Positions 43,914 through 57,600 of a stretch of DNA of 64,000 nucleotides are shown in pieces (position 1 is the first letter of the stretch; the number at the start of each line of letters is the position of its first letter). This DNA is from Stichopus chloronotus (lineage: Eukaryota; Echinodermata; Holothuroidea; Aspidochirotida; Stichopodidae): positions 38,006,437-38,070,436 of the forward strand of contig CM037830.1 of NCBI GenBank assembly GCA_021234535.1. Reading direction: 5' to 3'. The position numbers were made by a program, and so were the translations under genes. A model generated the notes under the pieces. That model worked only from the letters and a program-made list of their open reading frames with translations. It was not told where the DNA came from and did not search any database.

Positions 43914-45775
43914 GGCTCTTCTGTTGAGAGAGAACTGTTCTGGTGTATAAAGTTTAGGCTGTATTTTCCCACATTTTATGTCATAGTGAAGGTTCTGTTA
44001 GTGGATCTCACAAATGGTACATAGTTGGCTGATTTCAATTTTTTGTCCTTATAGATCAGCTTACAGAGTTAAAGTGTTTGGTGACATGTGTGGACATAAT
44101 AAACAAGATAACATTGTCACCCACATGTAATCTCGTCACTTGTTGACAAATAGTGGTTCCTTTTCTGTAGCTGACTTTATATACCATCCAATAACTTTTA
44201 TTGGGTTACATATAGTACACAAATGTCACTTCATAGCCTCATTAATGTAATTGGCCATCAGAACTGTAATCCATTGCCTAGATATTTTCTGATTCCCTTT
44301 TGATATTTGTATTTAATATTGAGTCTCATACTTTTGATATGTGTTTGAAGTGGAGAACTTGTCTCATCTCTTTAAATATTTTAGAAGCCATGTTAAAAGA
44401 ACTGAAATAATCAGTGATATTGATGACGGAAAATATTGTTTTTCACCCAAACCATCGACAGTATTTTAATGCAATCTCTTTGCACTTGATCTTGAGAATT
44501 TAAGTCTTCTTTTGTAAGTTAAAATCAACCTTATGTCCTGATTTCAGTCAAACAGCAAGCATTCTATTTGGTTGATATATATGATTGCAATCAAGAAATA
44601 TGTACAACATATGATGACAAAATTGAATTGCAGTCAAATGGGATATTGTAACATCTGCAGTATTGGTCATTATGATTTGATTGCAATCAAGCAGCATATG
44701 AAATGTTTGCATGTGTTTTTATTTATTTTGGTACGTAAGACAAATACTGTGGTTGTGCATGAAATGCAACCATATTCTATCTGTAAAAGTATGTAGAGAC
44801 TTTTAGGAAAAAGCTATCAACAATGGCATATTTTTTTTTAATGACTTCAAAATATAATTTGCATATGATATTACCTTTTTTCTATTCATATTTTGTATTT
44901 GATGGGATATCAGTGGATTTATTGAGGGCCCACAGAACATTAGATCTGTGAGAACTTTTCTAATTTGTTGCTTTATTTCATTTTGTCTTTCTTACGATTG
45001 AACCAACTCAAGTGGCCTCCTCTCATTATCTGTCCGAATAGAGTTAAAGTTGCCTTCAAGAAAAGAAATTAAGATCTTGTTATTGTTTGTACAATAGAAA
45101 ATATTTTGCCCTAAATGTCATCATGTTTAAAATGAAGTATGTCTATCTTAGATAATTTATATTTAAAACAACAATAAAAATGGTAAGGAAAGGTGCTTGC
45201 AGGAATGTAAAAATAAACCTGCCTTGATATTATCGCAGTATAAAGTATAATGTTTGGCACAAAAGAATTTTGTTTTAATTTCATAATTAAGTCATTTTTT
45301 CTTTGTTGTTTTTAATCTGTATGGTGTTTATATGAAAAAGGGATCAAATATTATGTATTTGTATAGAAGGACAATTCATGCCTAACTCTATTGTGTTATA
45401 GCTGTATCATGTAAACCTGTATTACCATTGCATGATATTCTTCATTGTCTAATTACCTTGGCAGAATTATTTGTTTTTCCTTCTTTTTGCTTTTTCCTCT
45501 GTTAAAGACTGTTTTCCAATTAGTACTATGATCTGAAAATTGCAACATGATCATTCTTTGTCTTAAGTTGTCACGTACCCTAGTGTAACGGTAAATTTGT
45601 AGTACTGTACTTTCATAATCCCGTTAGCGTGACCTTGGTCGTCAGCCAGAGTCGTAGCAGTTCTGTTCATCAACTCATTTATCTTTCAATCCGATGTCTG
45701 TTGTTGACAAAAATAATGTTTAACTATTTTTCGTAATTTCTGCGAAAAAAAGGCTCCTCAGAAAAATGTTTACAG

Positions 45776-45781
45776 AATAAA
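45776..45781 (+). promoter_or_regulatory. Candidate distal poly(A) signal AATAAA
   Basis: AATAAA followed about 40 bases later by TGTTTAGTGTTGTCTGT, a GU-rich stretch. It is the last strong signal before the intergenic minisatellite. Confidence 0.45.
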
Positions 45782-46789
45782 ACACACTGAAGAAGTAGCA
45801 TCTTATTTTCTTTGTATTCTGTTTAGTGTTGTCTGTAGGTGTCAGGGCACAGTGTAAATGGTTAGCCTTTCAGTCTGCCTTCCATATTGCTAATCACTTT
45901 TCTGTAGTCCCACCCCAATGAAGTGTACACTTAGTTCTGTCTTTTACAACAGTTCTCTTGTAATGTCTCCATTTCCATTACACACACATTCCACTTTCAA
46001 TATTGCGTTTCTTGTGCAATTTTTCAGTGAGGATTTTACAAAGTATTTCAAATACGATTTTGATTAAGTTGCATTTCACATACAAAAGAGATTGATAGAA
46101 AGAGTTTGTATCACATGTTGTCATGCAGCATCTGCAATAGATCCATACAAGAGAGAGATACTCTGATCACAGAGCAGTTGTAGTAGCCTTCAGTGTTCCT
46201 TTAATTTACTCCATACTGTCACTTTGTATTAGCCTGCAGTGTCACATTATATTAGCTCAATGTCACTGTTTATTATCTATAATGTCACTTTTTATCAGCC
46301 CACATGATGTCAATAGTTTACAGTATCACTGTATATTGAATGTCACTTTGTGTCAGCCCAAAGTGTCACTTTATGTTACCACACAATGTCACTCAGTATT
46401 AGTCCACAGTGTCACTTTATACCAGCCCAAAATGTCACTTTATCTTACCCTACAGTGTCACTTGTTCATAGTACCACTATATATTAACCTACAGTGTCCC
46501 TTTTAATTAGCACACTGTGTGACTACATTAGCTTACAATATCACTTTAACTTGCAATGTCACTTTATATTAGCCCACAGTGTCACTACATTTAAGTCCAC
46601 AGTGTCACTGTAAATTACACCACTGTATGACTTTATAGTATCCCACAGTGTGACTTTATATTATTACACAGTTACCTTTTATTAGCTAATAATATCCCTT
46701 TAATTTAGCTTATAGTTTCACTTTGTGTTAGCCCAACATATCACTTTATATTCACCCCACAGTGTGACTTAAAATTAGCCTACAATGTC

Positions 46790-48700
46790 ACTTTTTGATT
46801 CCTTGCCAAAGGCAGGCAAGGAATCTATGGGATGGTGATGGTGTGTGTGTGTATGTGATGCCCTGACTTGTAAACACTACACCTCAAGAAGCGAAAGGTG
46901 CTCCAACTTCAAAGATGGTATGTTGGTAGTTCATTGTGAGTAGACGATCCCTATTGTTTTTCATGGTGATCAAAGGTCATTTGCGGTCACCAGAATGTAA
47001 AATATGAAAACCTATTAAGGTAGACATCTTAGAAACCAAATTTTGCTGGAACTTCAAACTCATATCATTGAAAGCATGTCATGAGTAGATGATGTCTGGC
47101 ATTTTATATGTAGAATAAGGTCATGTGAGGTCAATAGAAGACAGTTTGAAAACCTTGTAAACACGATATCTCAAGAAGGGAGAAGTGCTTGAACTTCAAA
47201 GTTGGTGTGTTGATTGTTTATTGTGAGTAGATGATCCCTATTGTTTTTCATGGAGGACAAAGGTCATTTGAGGTGACGGGAGATACCTCGGCAACCCAAT
47301 GTTGCTGGAACTTCAAACTCTTATCATCTGTAGCCTTTGATGATCAGATGATATCGCATATGTTGCATGGAGGTCAAAGGTCATGTGGAGTCAATAGAGG
47401 ATGTAGTTTTGAAAATGTACACACAATATCTCAAGAAGGGAACGGTGCCTGAACTTCAAAGTTGGTTTGATGGCAGTCCATTGTAAGTAGATGATCCCTA
47501 TTGATTTTCATGGAGGTTAAAGGTTATTAGAGGTCACTAGAGGTTAAAATGTGAAAACTATTAGGGAAGGTATCTCACAACTGAATGTAACTAGCATTCC
47601 AGACTGTCGAAATTGGTAGCAGTTAATGAATAGACGATATGTGTTATTTCAATTTCCCCTGGGAGACTGAGTGAGTCATCTGCTAGTGTTTCAATACTTT
47701 GTCAAAGGTTTAAATTATAGAGCTAACAATCTTAGAGATTTGTATTCACATCAACAGCCAACATTGGGAGACCTACTTCTGGATAACAATTGTATAATAC
47801 TTAGGAGAAGTCAATTGTCACATCTTGTCATGACTGACATGTAACAGGATGGATCACTCCCATTTCTTTTCCCCGCTTTGCCAAACAGTAAATGTTTATT
47901 GGCAGATCAATGTTGCTAAATAGAATTTAGTCTCAGTTTCAGTTACAAAACTGTTAAAAACCTGTTTTTTTTTCATGTTTGTCACCCTCTCCAAACAATC
48001 ACTTTACATAGCTTTTTAGATGTATCAGCAACTTATTTGCCAGCAGCTCCCTGTCAAGATTAACAAATTACTTTTCCCAAGGGAAATACTCTTAAAGGGG
48101 TAAAAAATATTTTCCAGGTTGCTTTTGCAGAATTTTCACCACCTCAATGTCATGAACTTTCTACCTAGGTTAAAAAGACTCCTTGAGTTGTTTGAGAAAT
48201 TTACCAAACTCTTCCCAAACTGGTCAACTTTCCTTTAGAGGATCCCAATGTTTCTCATATGATGGAACATTAATTATTAGAGTGAGTCATTATAGATTTA
48301 AGTTAGATTTTGAAAATTTGTGACTGAACACTTCATATTAGTACTATATACTTATGCACACATCTAGTAACAAGTAGCAGTCAAAAATGTGAATATTTTG
48401 ACAGAATGCATAACTATTAGATGTGAAACGTGACTAATTATGCTAATTGTAAGTATTTTCATGTGTTTGTAGCCATCAAAATCACCACAATCTTTACTGA
48501 TATATCAACTCAATGAGTCCCCTTAAGACATACAGTATATGGCTTCCTTAATTTTCATCCACAATTTCATATGTGGCTTACATTCTTGCATTCTGTCTTT
48601 CATTTTGATGTGGTCCCTTCCCTTCCCCACTGGTTGCTCTTGTTCAAAGTGATTGTTGTATGTTTCGAAAAGAAGAGATATTGGCAAGGAATCACAAAGT
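46790..48700. mobile_element. 1.9 kb inverted-repeat element inserted in the minisatellite
   Basis: The left end ACTTTTTGATTCCTTGCCAA is matched in inverse by the right end TTGGCAAGGAATCACAAAGT (19 of 20 bases). Next to the left end is a further inverted copy (GGCAAGGAATC at 46815), giving a terminal hairpin. It is followed by a GTGTGTGTGTATGTG run and then tandem half-units of about 140 bases with ATCTCAAGAAGGGAA and CAAAGGTCATTTG. No transposase ORF and no clear target duplication. Non-autonomous; family unknown to me. Confidence 0.75.
47371..47383 (+). promoter_or_regulatory. Perfect DR1 nuclear-receptor half-site pair inside the element
   Basis: Reads AGGTCAAAGGTCA, two AGGTCA half-sites one base apart, the consensus for HNF4/RXR-type receptors. 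Near-matches occur in sister units at 46967 and 47254. Function is speculative. Confidence 0.3.
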
Positions 48701-48790
48701 CATTTGACTTTCTAGTTTGAAATACTCAACAGTGTCACTTTAAATTAGCCCACAGTATCACTTTACATTAGTCCATAGTGTCACTTCAAA

Positions 48791-50200
48791 ATTTAAATAT
48801 TTTTTTTAAAATGTGAATGTTTTGTCTTTGTCTGCTTGTCTGCATTGTCATCTGCGCCAATTTTGAGAACTAGAATGTTGAAGTGAACTACATTTGGTAA
48901 TTTTTAAACTCATTGTATTAGATGTTTGTTAAAAGCATTAGTATCTACCTTCATCATCTTTTTATATAAGGTTTTTGAGTTGTGTCGTGATGGCTTTCAA
49001 CATACTTCAAATTTAATGCCTTACCAAACTGAACTTTTAGTAAATAAATGCTTTTCTTTTTTTTTACTTTACAAGAGAATCAAGGACATCTTTGCTTTAG
49101 TTGACTTACTGACATCACTCACTATATAGGCATTGCCAGATCCACTTTTAAAATTTCAGATTCACTTTTAAAAATTGCTTTCAAAAATTCATTTCTCAAA
49201 TTTAAATCGCTTGCATGATTTTCACCTGGTGATCTACATTGAAAAGAAAAATGGAAAATTATACAGTAGAATCACCTTTTGCATGTGGAATATTCTTTGA
49301 TAGAGCGTATGATCTTCATGCATCTTTAGCGCTACATAAAAGGTGATGCAATTAGTTGACAATCAGAGAGATGGAAGAGAAAGATTTGGAGGAAGGGAAT
49401 TCTTTCTGATCCTTTATTACCTCTTACTGCAATAAATTATATCCATAAATGTGGCGCAGTTACAAAATTAAACAATAGTTGTGATCTTTGTTTGGAGTTA
49501 TGTATCATCATTGGTTTCTTTCAACCTCAATAAACCTTTGTGATCATGCCCACAACATGTGCGATCCTCTCACCATTGTACATACTTTCATTTTCCGCAA
49601 AAAGACAGACACTACAAGTTCTGATAGTTCAAAATTCTGGTATGGCTTGAGAGACTGTATTTCTTGTATTCCTTCCTTTTTTGCTGCCTCCATTCCCCCT
49701 AGTTTGATGAATGCTTGACATTTACTCTTTAACGTTACAATGACAAATATATTCACATCCTAAAAGTTAATGATCATAGACCCATCGCAACATAATAATA
49801 GTCATGCATATACACAATTATGAACATGTAATCATGTATACATTAAATAGTGAACTCGTGGTGTATACATATTGCAATGGACACAAACACATGTATACAT
49901 GTAATTGTATTTGCACATTCCTAACATGAAGAACAATGGCACGATCACATTTGCCTAAAATTGTGAACCTCAAGTTATATAAAATAATATATTACTTTAA
50001 CATATAATGTAATGTAATCTTTTAATAATAAAAAGAAATTTCTAATTTTAAAATACTCAACATAGTTAAATAGGTTCTTGCTTGAAGACATGTCTAGAAT
50101 TCGATAATAATGTCATATACTACGTTGCGAGTGCATTCATCTCAATCTCTTCAACATATGAGGACTCAGTACAAATTGTGTGAAAATTTTCTTTCCAAAT
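48791..50200. other. AT-rich intergenic DNA, no gene recognised
   Basis: Low-complexity AT-rich sequence, particularly at 49750-50060. Small ORFs here show no recognisable protein features. Confidence 0.5.
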
Positions 50201-50229
50201 GTGGGAATTTTATATGCTGTATGCCACCG

Positions 50230-50600
50230 GTTGAAAAGTTATGCGCACACTATGGGGAAAGTACCATATCTGCCTCTGTGATTGGCCATGATACCGTTGC
50301 GATGACGCTAGGCATGCGCAAAGTCACCAACTTTGATGTTTCTGCTCTTATGGTACCGCACACAGTGCACGTCCGTATATGAGCGAAGACCATTCGCTGC
50401 ATGCATGGAACAGCAATGGCAACCGGGGGTGTTGTTTACGCTGGTTGTTGGGAGACGGCCTAACCACAAAACCTAGCAGTTTTACGTCAGTACTTTTTTC
50501 CTGGGAGCAACTTCGATGTGTTCACAGACACGGGCAGAGAAAAATGTTGTACTATCGTATCGATCGCTCTATAAATATCAATGGTTAGCGGTAGGCTAGT
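50230..50600 (+). promoter_or_regulatory. Probable promoter region of the C12orf56-like gene
   Basis: CpG-richer than its surroundings. It contains ATGCGCAC (50241) and GCATGCGCA (50312), which resemble NRF1 half-sites, ATTGG (inverted CCAAT, 50281), and TATAAATA at 50570. A TATA at 50570 predicts a start near 50600, which would need a 5' UTR reaching 51405, possibly via a splice into an acceptor at 51364. Confidence 0.4.
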
Positions 50601-51376
50601 CAAAGAAAGTGAGTTTGAATGACTTGGGAAGGCTGTGCAAGTCGATATTACTGTTCTAACGTTGCTCTGCACTTTGTGAACACACTCGATGGAACTCGTC
50701 TCGGTTAACTTTTCGATTCGATGACCCTAACGTTAGGGGCCAAACTTTATTACCGTGATTTGTGAAGTATGTGTTATGCAGTTCCGCTGGTTCAGTGTCA
50801 CTTGGTTTCAGTAGTCGTGTGGCTAACGTATCGCTTCATACCAGGTACTGTTGAGCCTAAATCCAATCTAGTCATATCACTGCTGTAAATCTCGAAAAGG
50901 ATGGTGAATGGTCCTGCTGGTCTAGCCTTATGTTAGTTAGCTTCAGTGTTTGGAGATGAACTGCTCGGTCATCATGTATGTGGTAACAATTAACACCACG
51001 TTGACATATTCCACAAAGGTGTGGGCCTAGCCTAGGCTACAGAGCTAAATTTGCTGCTAGTGCGAGGCTAAATTAGTGTAAGTCGTATGAATATTATGAT
51101 TTGGAAAATAGATGACTGATGGTATGCTGTGAAGCCTGTAATGAAAACAAGTAGCCCAGGCCAAGTTCTAAATAGTAAGATCCCCTCAAGAAGTAATTCA
51201 TAACCCCTCAACAGACAGGCTACATGAAAATTTATCAGCCATTGAAAAACATGCATTGTGCTAGAAATGATAAGTTGAGCAACTGGCTATGCAGTCAAAT
51301 CTTTGAAGTAATTACAGTCAACCTAGAAGTGTGCAACAGAATAACTTTTCTGTATCACCTGTAGAAAATTGAAGAT

Positions 51377-51454
51377 ATGACTGAGTCATCTATTGCTCAT
51401 TTGCATGGCGAACAGTACTTCAGACATCCTCACCAAAAGAAATGCAAAACTTGA
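51377..51454 (+). promoter_or_regulatory. Overlapping upstream ORF (25 codons)
   Basis: An ATG at 51377 opens a frame one base off the main CDS and stops at 51452-51454, inside the coding region. If the transcript includes it, it could lower initiation at 51405. It is also preceded by a possible splice acceptor (CACCTGTAG, exon from 51365). Confidence 0.4.
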
Positions 51455-51659
51455 GAGTTTCTTAAAGCTTAATTTAAACCAACATGTTTTTGAAAGGATA
51501 CGAGCATACGAAGCGTGTATTGTCAACTTTAGGAAGGAGAAGCGTGCATTCAAATATGTGATCTTGTCAGATGAGAGAATTTACCTGACTGAGAATCCAC
51601 CAAAGTCTATACGAGAAGAAGATGCTGTCCATTTGGAAGATGTTGTCTCCATAAACTTG
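51405..51659 (+). CDS. C12orf56-like exon 1 (85 codons)
   Basis: Starts MANSTSDILTKRNAKLESFL, with an in-frame TGA at 51378-51380, so 51405 is the first in-frame ATG. Then FERIRAYEACIVNF, KYVILSDERIYLTENPPKSI and HLEDVVSINL, donor GTAAGA at 51660. The RAYE.CIV...K.V.LSD..IYLTENPPKSI pattern matches my memory of human C12orf56. No signal peptide or membrane segment. Confidence 0.82.
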
Positions 51660-54600
51660 GTAAGAATGTTAATGGTAACGAAGTTAATGTTCTAGCTGTG
51701 TCAACATTTGCTTAATTGCAATCAAGACTTTAAAAATTTATTAGTAAAGACTTCCTTTGCTGAATTGAAAACATTCTGAGCACTATCTCAAGGCACAGAT
51801 CTCTGCATGCCTATATTTTGCAATCTGTTTTATATTTTGCAATCTGCTCAAATGTATTACATATGTGACCTAAGTGCATTTTTCTTAAAGTTGAGGAGTT
51901 TGGGATGTGAAATTTGAATATGGGCCGGCTACAGCTATGTAGCTACACAGCTCATTAAAAGATAAAACGATAAAGTAAGATGGAAACCTCAAGATTTTTT
52001 TAATGAATGTTGTAAGCATTCAAATTGTTTTTTTTTGTGGAGGGGGGACCCTAGCACATTTTTCCCCCTCCTTTTTGTAACGTAAAATTTAAAAAATAAT
52101 ACAAACGTCATTCATAATGGAAGTAGGGCCTATCAATTTCCTAATTTGTGTCCTAAAAAATAAAATAAAACTCATCTGAAATTGACATGGTGAGAGAGAC
52201 TGAGAAGACATGCCATTTCCTGCTATCTGAGAGTTAATATTTGTACAAAAATTTTCTCTGTATGCTGCACAACTAATGCCATCAATGGTGGTGACTCTGG
52301 CGCTTTGTTTGGTGGAGTCCATGTAGAGAATCCATGCGACTCTGATAGAGAAATAAATACTTCAGAAATAAAGGAAAGCATAATTCAATTATGAGTCTTG
52401 CATCATCCCATCTCATGTGATGTCTGACTTTATTGATTAATTCTTTTCTTCCTTATTGCAAATTGCAGACATGAGACCCCTATTTGTAGGCTGATCAGTG
52501 TAGGCAACTCAGACCATTCGGGAAATGCTATTCCAGCCAAAGGAGAAAGTTATCTTGTACGATCTGTGCCAATCAATGGTGGTGCCCAGTGTTAGATAAT
52601 CCTGCTCGCACTCCTTCCCCCCTCAAATCCCCCCTCAAAAAAAATTAGTTTTCTTTCCACCACATCTGGCTTACACCACTTTTAGGAAAAATGTCAGATG
52701 TACCCTCACAATTAATAACAATCAATGCCCATGGTTTTAAGTGTATTTCACCCATATCACTTCATAATGGGAACTTCTGAATCAATTTTAAGACACTTAA
52801 TTCTCAAGGAACTTGAAAAAAGTGCTGTAATAAATGGCCTAGCAACATGATTTTGAGTGTGGGGGGTGAACAAACATTGGATGATGTGATGTTGGAACAT
52901 CGACAAATGAAACAATATTGTTATGAGCCTTTGCTGCTGATGTCGTTTGTGAAATGACTGAAACGATATTGTCTATACAAAATTTAATGAAAAAAAATAT
53001 GTCCTAGAATAGATTTAGATCACATACTAAAAACATGGAAACAAAAAGTCACACCAATAAACACCTGCAAGACCTTCATCTTGTCAAAACATTATGCATG
53101 TGGTGAGTAATGGAAGATGCATCATTTGAATTTTCACCCAAATTATTGTTGAGCAACAAATAACTGAATATCTATCTATGAGAAACTTATTTCTTGAAAA
53201 GAAGGCTATGGTCCTTCCTTATTTTGAATAATCTGTCATTCTACCTTTACAAGCACTGGTTTTAAATTTGTTGTTGTTTTCTGTCAAACAAATGCCCTAT
53301 TTCCCTTTAAAGGGGAATTCTGGGCAAGGAACATGTGGTCTTACTTATTTAAGCCATTTCACACCATTTTCGTTCATATTCTTGATGTTTAAAAATGACT
53401 TTCTCATAGTCATCATGATATGTTCAAACTTCTCGCCTAACAGAGTTTCTAACACTATGCATAGAGACGAAGGTAGTGGCCATTATTATGTAATTGACCG
53501 GGATCTCTGTGATTTGTGATGTTGTCAACGCCCAATTCATGACCACTAACCTAATTTTCCTAGATAATGAGTAATTAGGTGATTTAGTGCCCTGTCTTTG
53601 GAAAGATCACATTTTCCTTATCTTTGAGCTATTTAGCCCATGAACCTAAGCTGTTTAATGTCGTCTTATGATGAGAAATGCCTCTTCTCATGTGTTCAGT
53701 TGACCTTTTCAATCTCGTGACAGCCACTTAATGTTCTGTACTAATTATTTAGGGAAGTCAGGTTGGTTGCCGTGAGTCAGAGCTGGGCATCGCCTACGTC
53801 ACATCACAGAGCTCAGGGTCAATTACATTTACATATAAGCAAAGTAGTCCTTAAGCTTATTATATCTAGCCAAATACTTTTTGGTTGCGTTTCGTTTTAA
53901 ACTTAAGTTTTTCTCAACTTATAATAAATTTCATTTTATAATGAAATTCATTGCAAGTAGGTTTAATATTACTAAGCTTACAATTAAAAACATAATACTT
54001 ACAGTGAAATATTACAAAATTTAAGGGATGAAAGTTGCCTAAGTTATATCCAAAGAGAATATCTTTTTTAGTAAGAAAAAATTGCCTTCCCAGGAAAATT
54101 TGTTCAACATCTCAAAGAAAACTAGCAGTAATATTAGAATTCCAGAATAAGTGTTCTATGGTTTGAAGAAAATGGTTTGAAGTGGCTTAAATGAGTCAGA
54201 AGACATGTTACTTGCCCAGGATTCTCCTTTAAAGTTAGACGTAGGCTGTACAATGTGACTTCTTTACACAATCCATAGTTTTACACATTTATTCAGGTGT
54301 GTGTAGCTTTGGTTTTGACTAAGTACCCCTATGATATCAAGATATCACTTGGCAGTTGAGGATAAAGTGACCCTGATGTTGTTATATATATATTGCTACA
54401 GCAACGCTATTGGCCATATTGCTGAATTCAAATGTAGCCATGTATCTTCATCATGTGGTGAGTCATTATACCTGTGTATAAACATGAAATTTGACAGTGA
54501 AGAATGTTGGTCAATAGTTGCTGTATTAGGAACATTTTGCCTAAATAGGATGTGAGTCAATGTATACATGTACACTAATTATTCTTGCTCCCACATTTGT

Positions 54601-57600
54601 ATTCCATTTTAACCCCACATCTGCATTGTCTCTGGTAGTGGAGTGCAATGCCACTACAGTAGCTAGTTTGTGTCAGGTAGTTTCACTACTTCACAGGATT
54701 AAATGTTTGGAAATTGTAAGACAAATGTTGCTGATCAATTCCTTTGTAATATGTGCAATGGATCATTTTTTTTATGCAGTTACAGTACTGTTCATCGGAA
54801 AACAGTGTGAAAATTATATTGAAATAATTCAAACAGATATTTTTCAAAGCTAAACTGAACTCTTAAATTACTTAAACGTAAGGTGACTACCAACTCAATG
54901 AGTTTAGATCAATTTTCGTTTCTTGCCATAAATTCAGTTCCTTTACTTAGACCTGCCAGGTGAACCTCCATCAAAGTTCAGCTGCGATATGAAACCATGC
55001 TCAACGTTATGGGACATGGTCGACATTGCTGACGAGTGTAGGTGTTCATGAAAGAGTTCGCAGGAAAATGGAAGAGAACAATTTTCCACTGCAGGCATTT
55101 CAAACCCCATGCTAATATCTTGTTCCTAATTCAAGATATTGCAGTTTGAAGAAAGACTTCTCTGGTCAAGAAAGATTTTAGGTTGTTGCAGGTTACCAAA
55201 ATGACATTTAGCAGTGTCAAGTTATTGCTAGAAGTCTTTGTTTTCCTTTGAAATTGATGCTTTGATCTAGCCTTTAAATTTGACAATAGTTAAGTGAAAA
55301 TGTGGATTGAGTTATGTTGCAGATTTGCCTCAAATGTTGTGAAAATTATGGTCAAACTTCTCTTAAACTATTGTTTCATTTATGACAGCTCATATTGTAT
55401 AGAAATATCCATATACAGTTGTGGTGTCTGGGTGACATTACCAGTTCCCCATTATGTAATGTACCGAACATGGTTATGAGATGTGGTTATTATCAATAAT
55501 GAGAGAAAATTATTCCCAATTTTTATTAATGATCATGTTTCTTCAGTGGCCAGTCACTAAAATTGCTTTAATGGGAGTTTATTAGGAATAAAATTATGTT
55601 GAAATTGCTCAATATTATCATTGTATTGAAAATGTTTAGACCAGATAAAAATCTACAAAACACAATATTAGAGTCATCCACCCACTGTATGATGAGGATG
55701 ATCGACATAGATCACCCCATCTACAGTAATACTGTAGCTCCTGAAGGGCTGTAGGACATCAACCTTGTTGATTTCATTAGAACTAGATGTACGCACTCAG
55801 ATAATCCCAGAGGTTACGGTGTTACGGATATGTGCAGTGCATACTGTAGCTTTTTCTGCAAACCGAATGCCAGTACACTGTGGCCTACAGTAGCAATCAC
55901 AGGTCTATTACAGAGTTTTAAATGCAACCTCACTGATTGTTATGATATATGCAATTGGTTTCTGTTATCTTGATCTGTGAGGAAGTCCCCAGTCGACCGA
56001 ATAAATATCACGCTGTTACATGCCGAGAGTGATCAAGCTTGGCAAAAAGGATCTTCAATTGTTTACATCCCAGTTGCTGTCAAAACTGATGTATTCATTG
56101 CATAAATTTTCTTTCTGAAATCATAATTTTCAGAACCAAATTTAATCAAACACAATAGATCTCTCTCCAAATGTATGCCAAATTAAGTTTTGTGGTTGGG
56201 TAATCTTGTGAATATCCTGTACAATGAAATATTAGAATTATATTAAACGTTGCTGATCTGCAGTCGTGGTTTTCATAAAGTACAGAGGAATGCCGCAAAA
56301 ATTCCTCTGCATCCAGGTATCTTATCATGTGACCTGCTTGATTGATAGCAAGTAAATAACTCCTACAGTCTGACCATATGCAACTTCTAGATAGAAGGCA
56401 GATAAATGGTAAATGCACCAGGTCTATGAGAAATAGACTGCTTTTCTTTCATCTTTTTTTCATTTTGTATTTGTGGTCTAGACTACAGTAGGTGAGCTTA
56501 ATGTTCTATTTACATCAACAGCATTATGAACTTCAGATGAGGCTCTCCCTACTGTAGCCTAGATGGTCAGCTACCTCTATCTTTCTAAGGGTCAAGGTGC
56601 TGTGTAAATATTGTAACAGAAACACAATTTTGTGATAAAATATGCTTCCTAAGTTTAGTGGCTCTCAAAGTTCTAGTGGGCATTCTACTTTGTATCAGCT
56701 TGGCACACGGTTACAATTGTCTCTTTGGGCTATTCCCCTCATCCATCCTCAAGACTTCTTGACAAAAAAGGCCATACTACATTATGCAGTCACATCAGAT
56801 TTATGCATGGAGCTTTTAAAAGCATTTAGGGTAGGCTATTATACAGTTCTAAAGAAGATACCAGAACATCACAAATCAATTCTGTTCTCAATCCATTCAT
56901 AATAATAAAAAAAATATATCAAAGAAGTTTATTCCAAAATGGTGCGTTTGACCAACCCTACCTTTTGTAGCATTTTATTGCTATGGTTTGCCAGGTTGCC
57001 ACTTGTTACAGTAGTTTGTTATTGCTACAACTGTGTCATTTGAAGCACCTGTGTCTCCTTGAGGGCCTATGTTCCTTCATAAGCTGCTTTGATCTTCCAT
57101 CTGTGTGGAGATTGTGAGTATCATTCAGAACATAAACACATTTCAATACAACGGTTAATTTTTTACCGTATATTACAATCAAGGGTCGTCACAAGGCTTG
57201 AAGTACATCAGTTTGCCTCAAATGTAAATTTATGGTTGTTATGTAGTACTGCTACATAGTCTCCGGCTTGTATGTATGTACATTACAGAATACCTTAAAG
57301 CAACACTTAATATTTGAGCACTTATTTCATTCCATAATGTGCAGTTTGAAGCAAACTATCAGAGTAAGGCTCATTTTATTTTCTACTTTTTTTTTTCCCA
57401 CTAGGTTTATGCTAAATGTTAAGTAATTAAGCTCCTTATTCTCAAGCGAATGTCTCCGTGACAATTGACTTCATTTACATTGGTCACATGTGTCACATTG
57501 TGCATCACACATGTATGGCGTAGGTCTGCACGAGTGTGTGTATACACATGAAATGGACTTAAGAACAACCATTGAAATTTATGCTGGAACTTCATAAGCT

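Larger units (their letters stand above)
42648..45800 (+). other. ITPR: Probable ITPR 3' untranslated region
   Basis: AT-rich, no supported gene. AATAAA signals occur at 43908, 44098, 45173, 45212 and 45776, so transcripts may end anywhere from about 43.9 to 45.8 kb. The extent cannot be fixed from sequence alone. Confidence 0.5.
46190..48790. repeat. 24-base minisatellite, interrupted by an inserted element
   Basis: Diverged units like GTGTCACTTTATATTAGCCC plus ACA fill 46190-46789 and resume with the same core at 48731-48787. The intervening 46790-48700 is a separate element. The two parts were evidently one array. Confidence 0.85.

Noticed and set aside
38826..53519. Shared small peptide (ending NRVSNTMH... 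DLC.L) encoded at 38826-39011 (-) and 53268-53519 (+)
   Set aside because: The match is due to two copies of the same inverted-repeat element; there is no evidence that it is translated.
24722..54232. Autonomous piggyBac transposon
   Set aside because: No transposase-like frame exists within any of the TTAA elements; only non-autonomous copies are seen.
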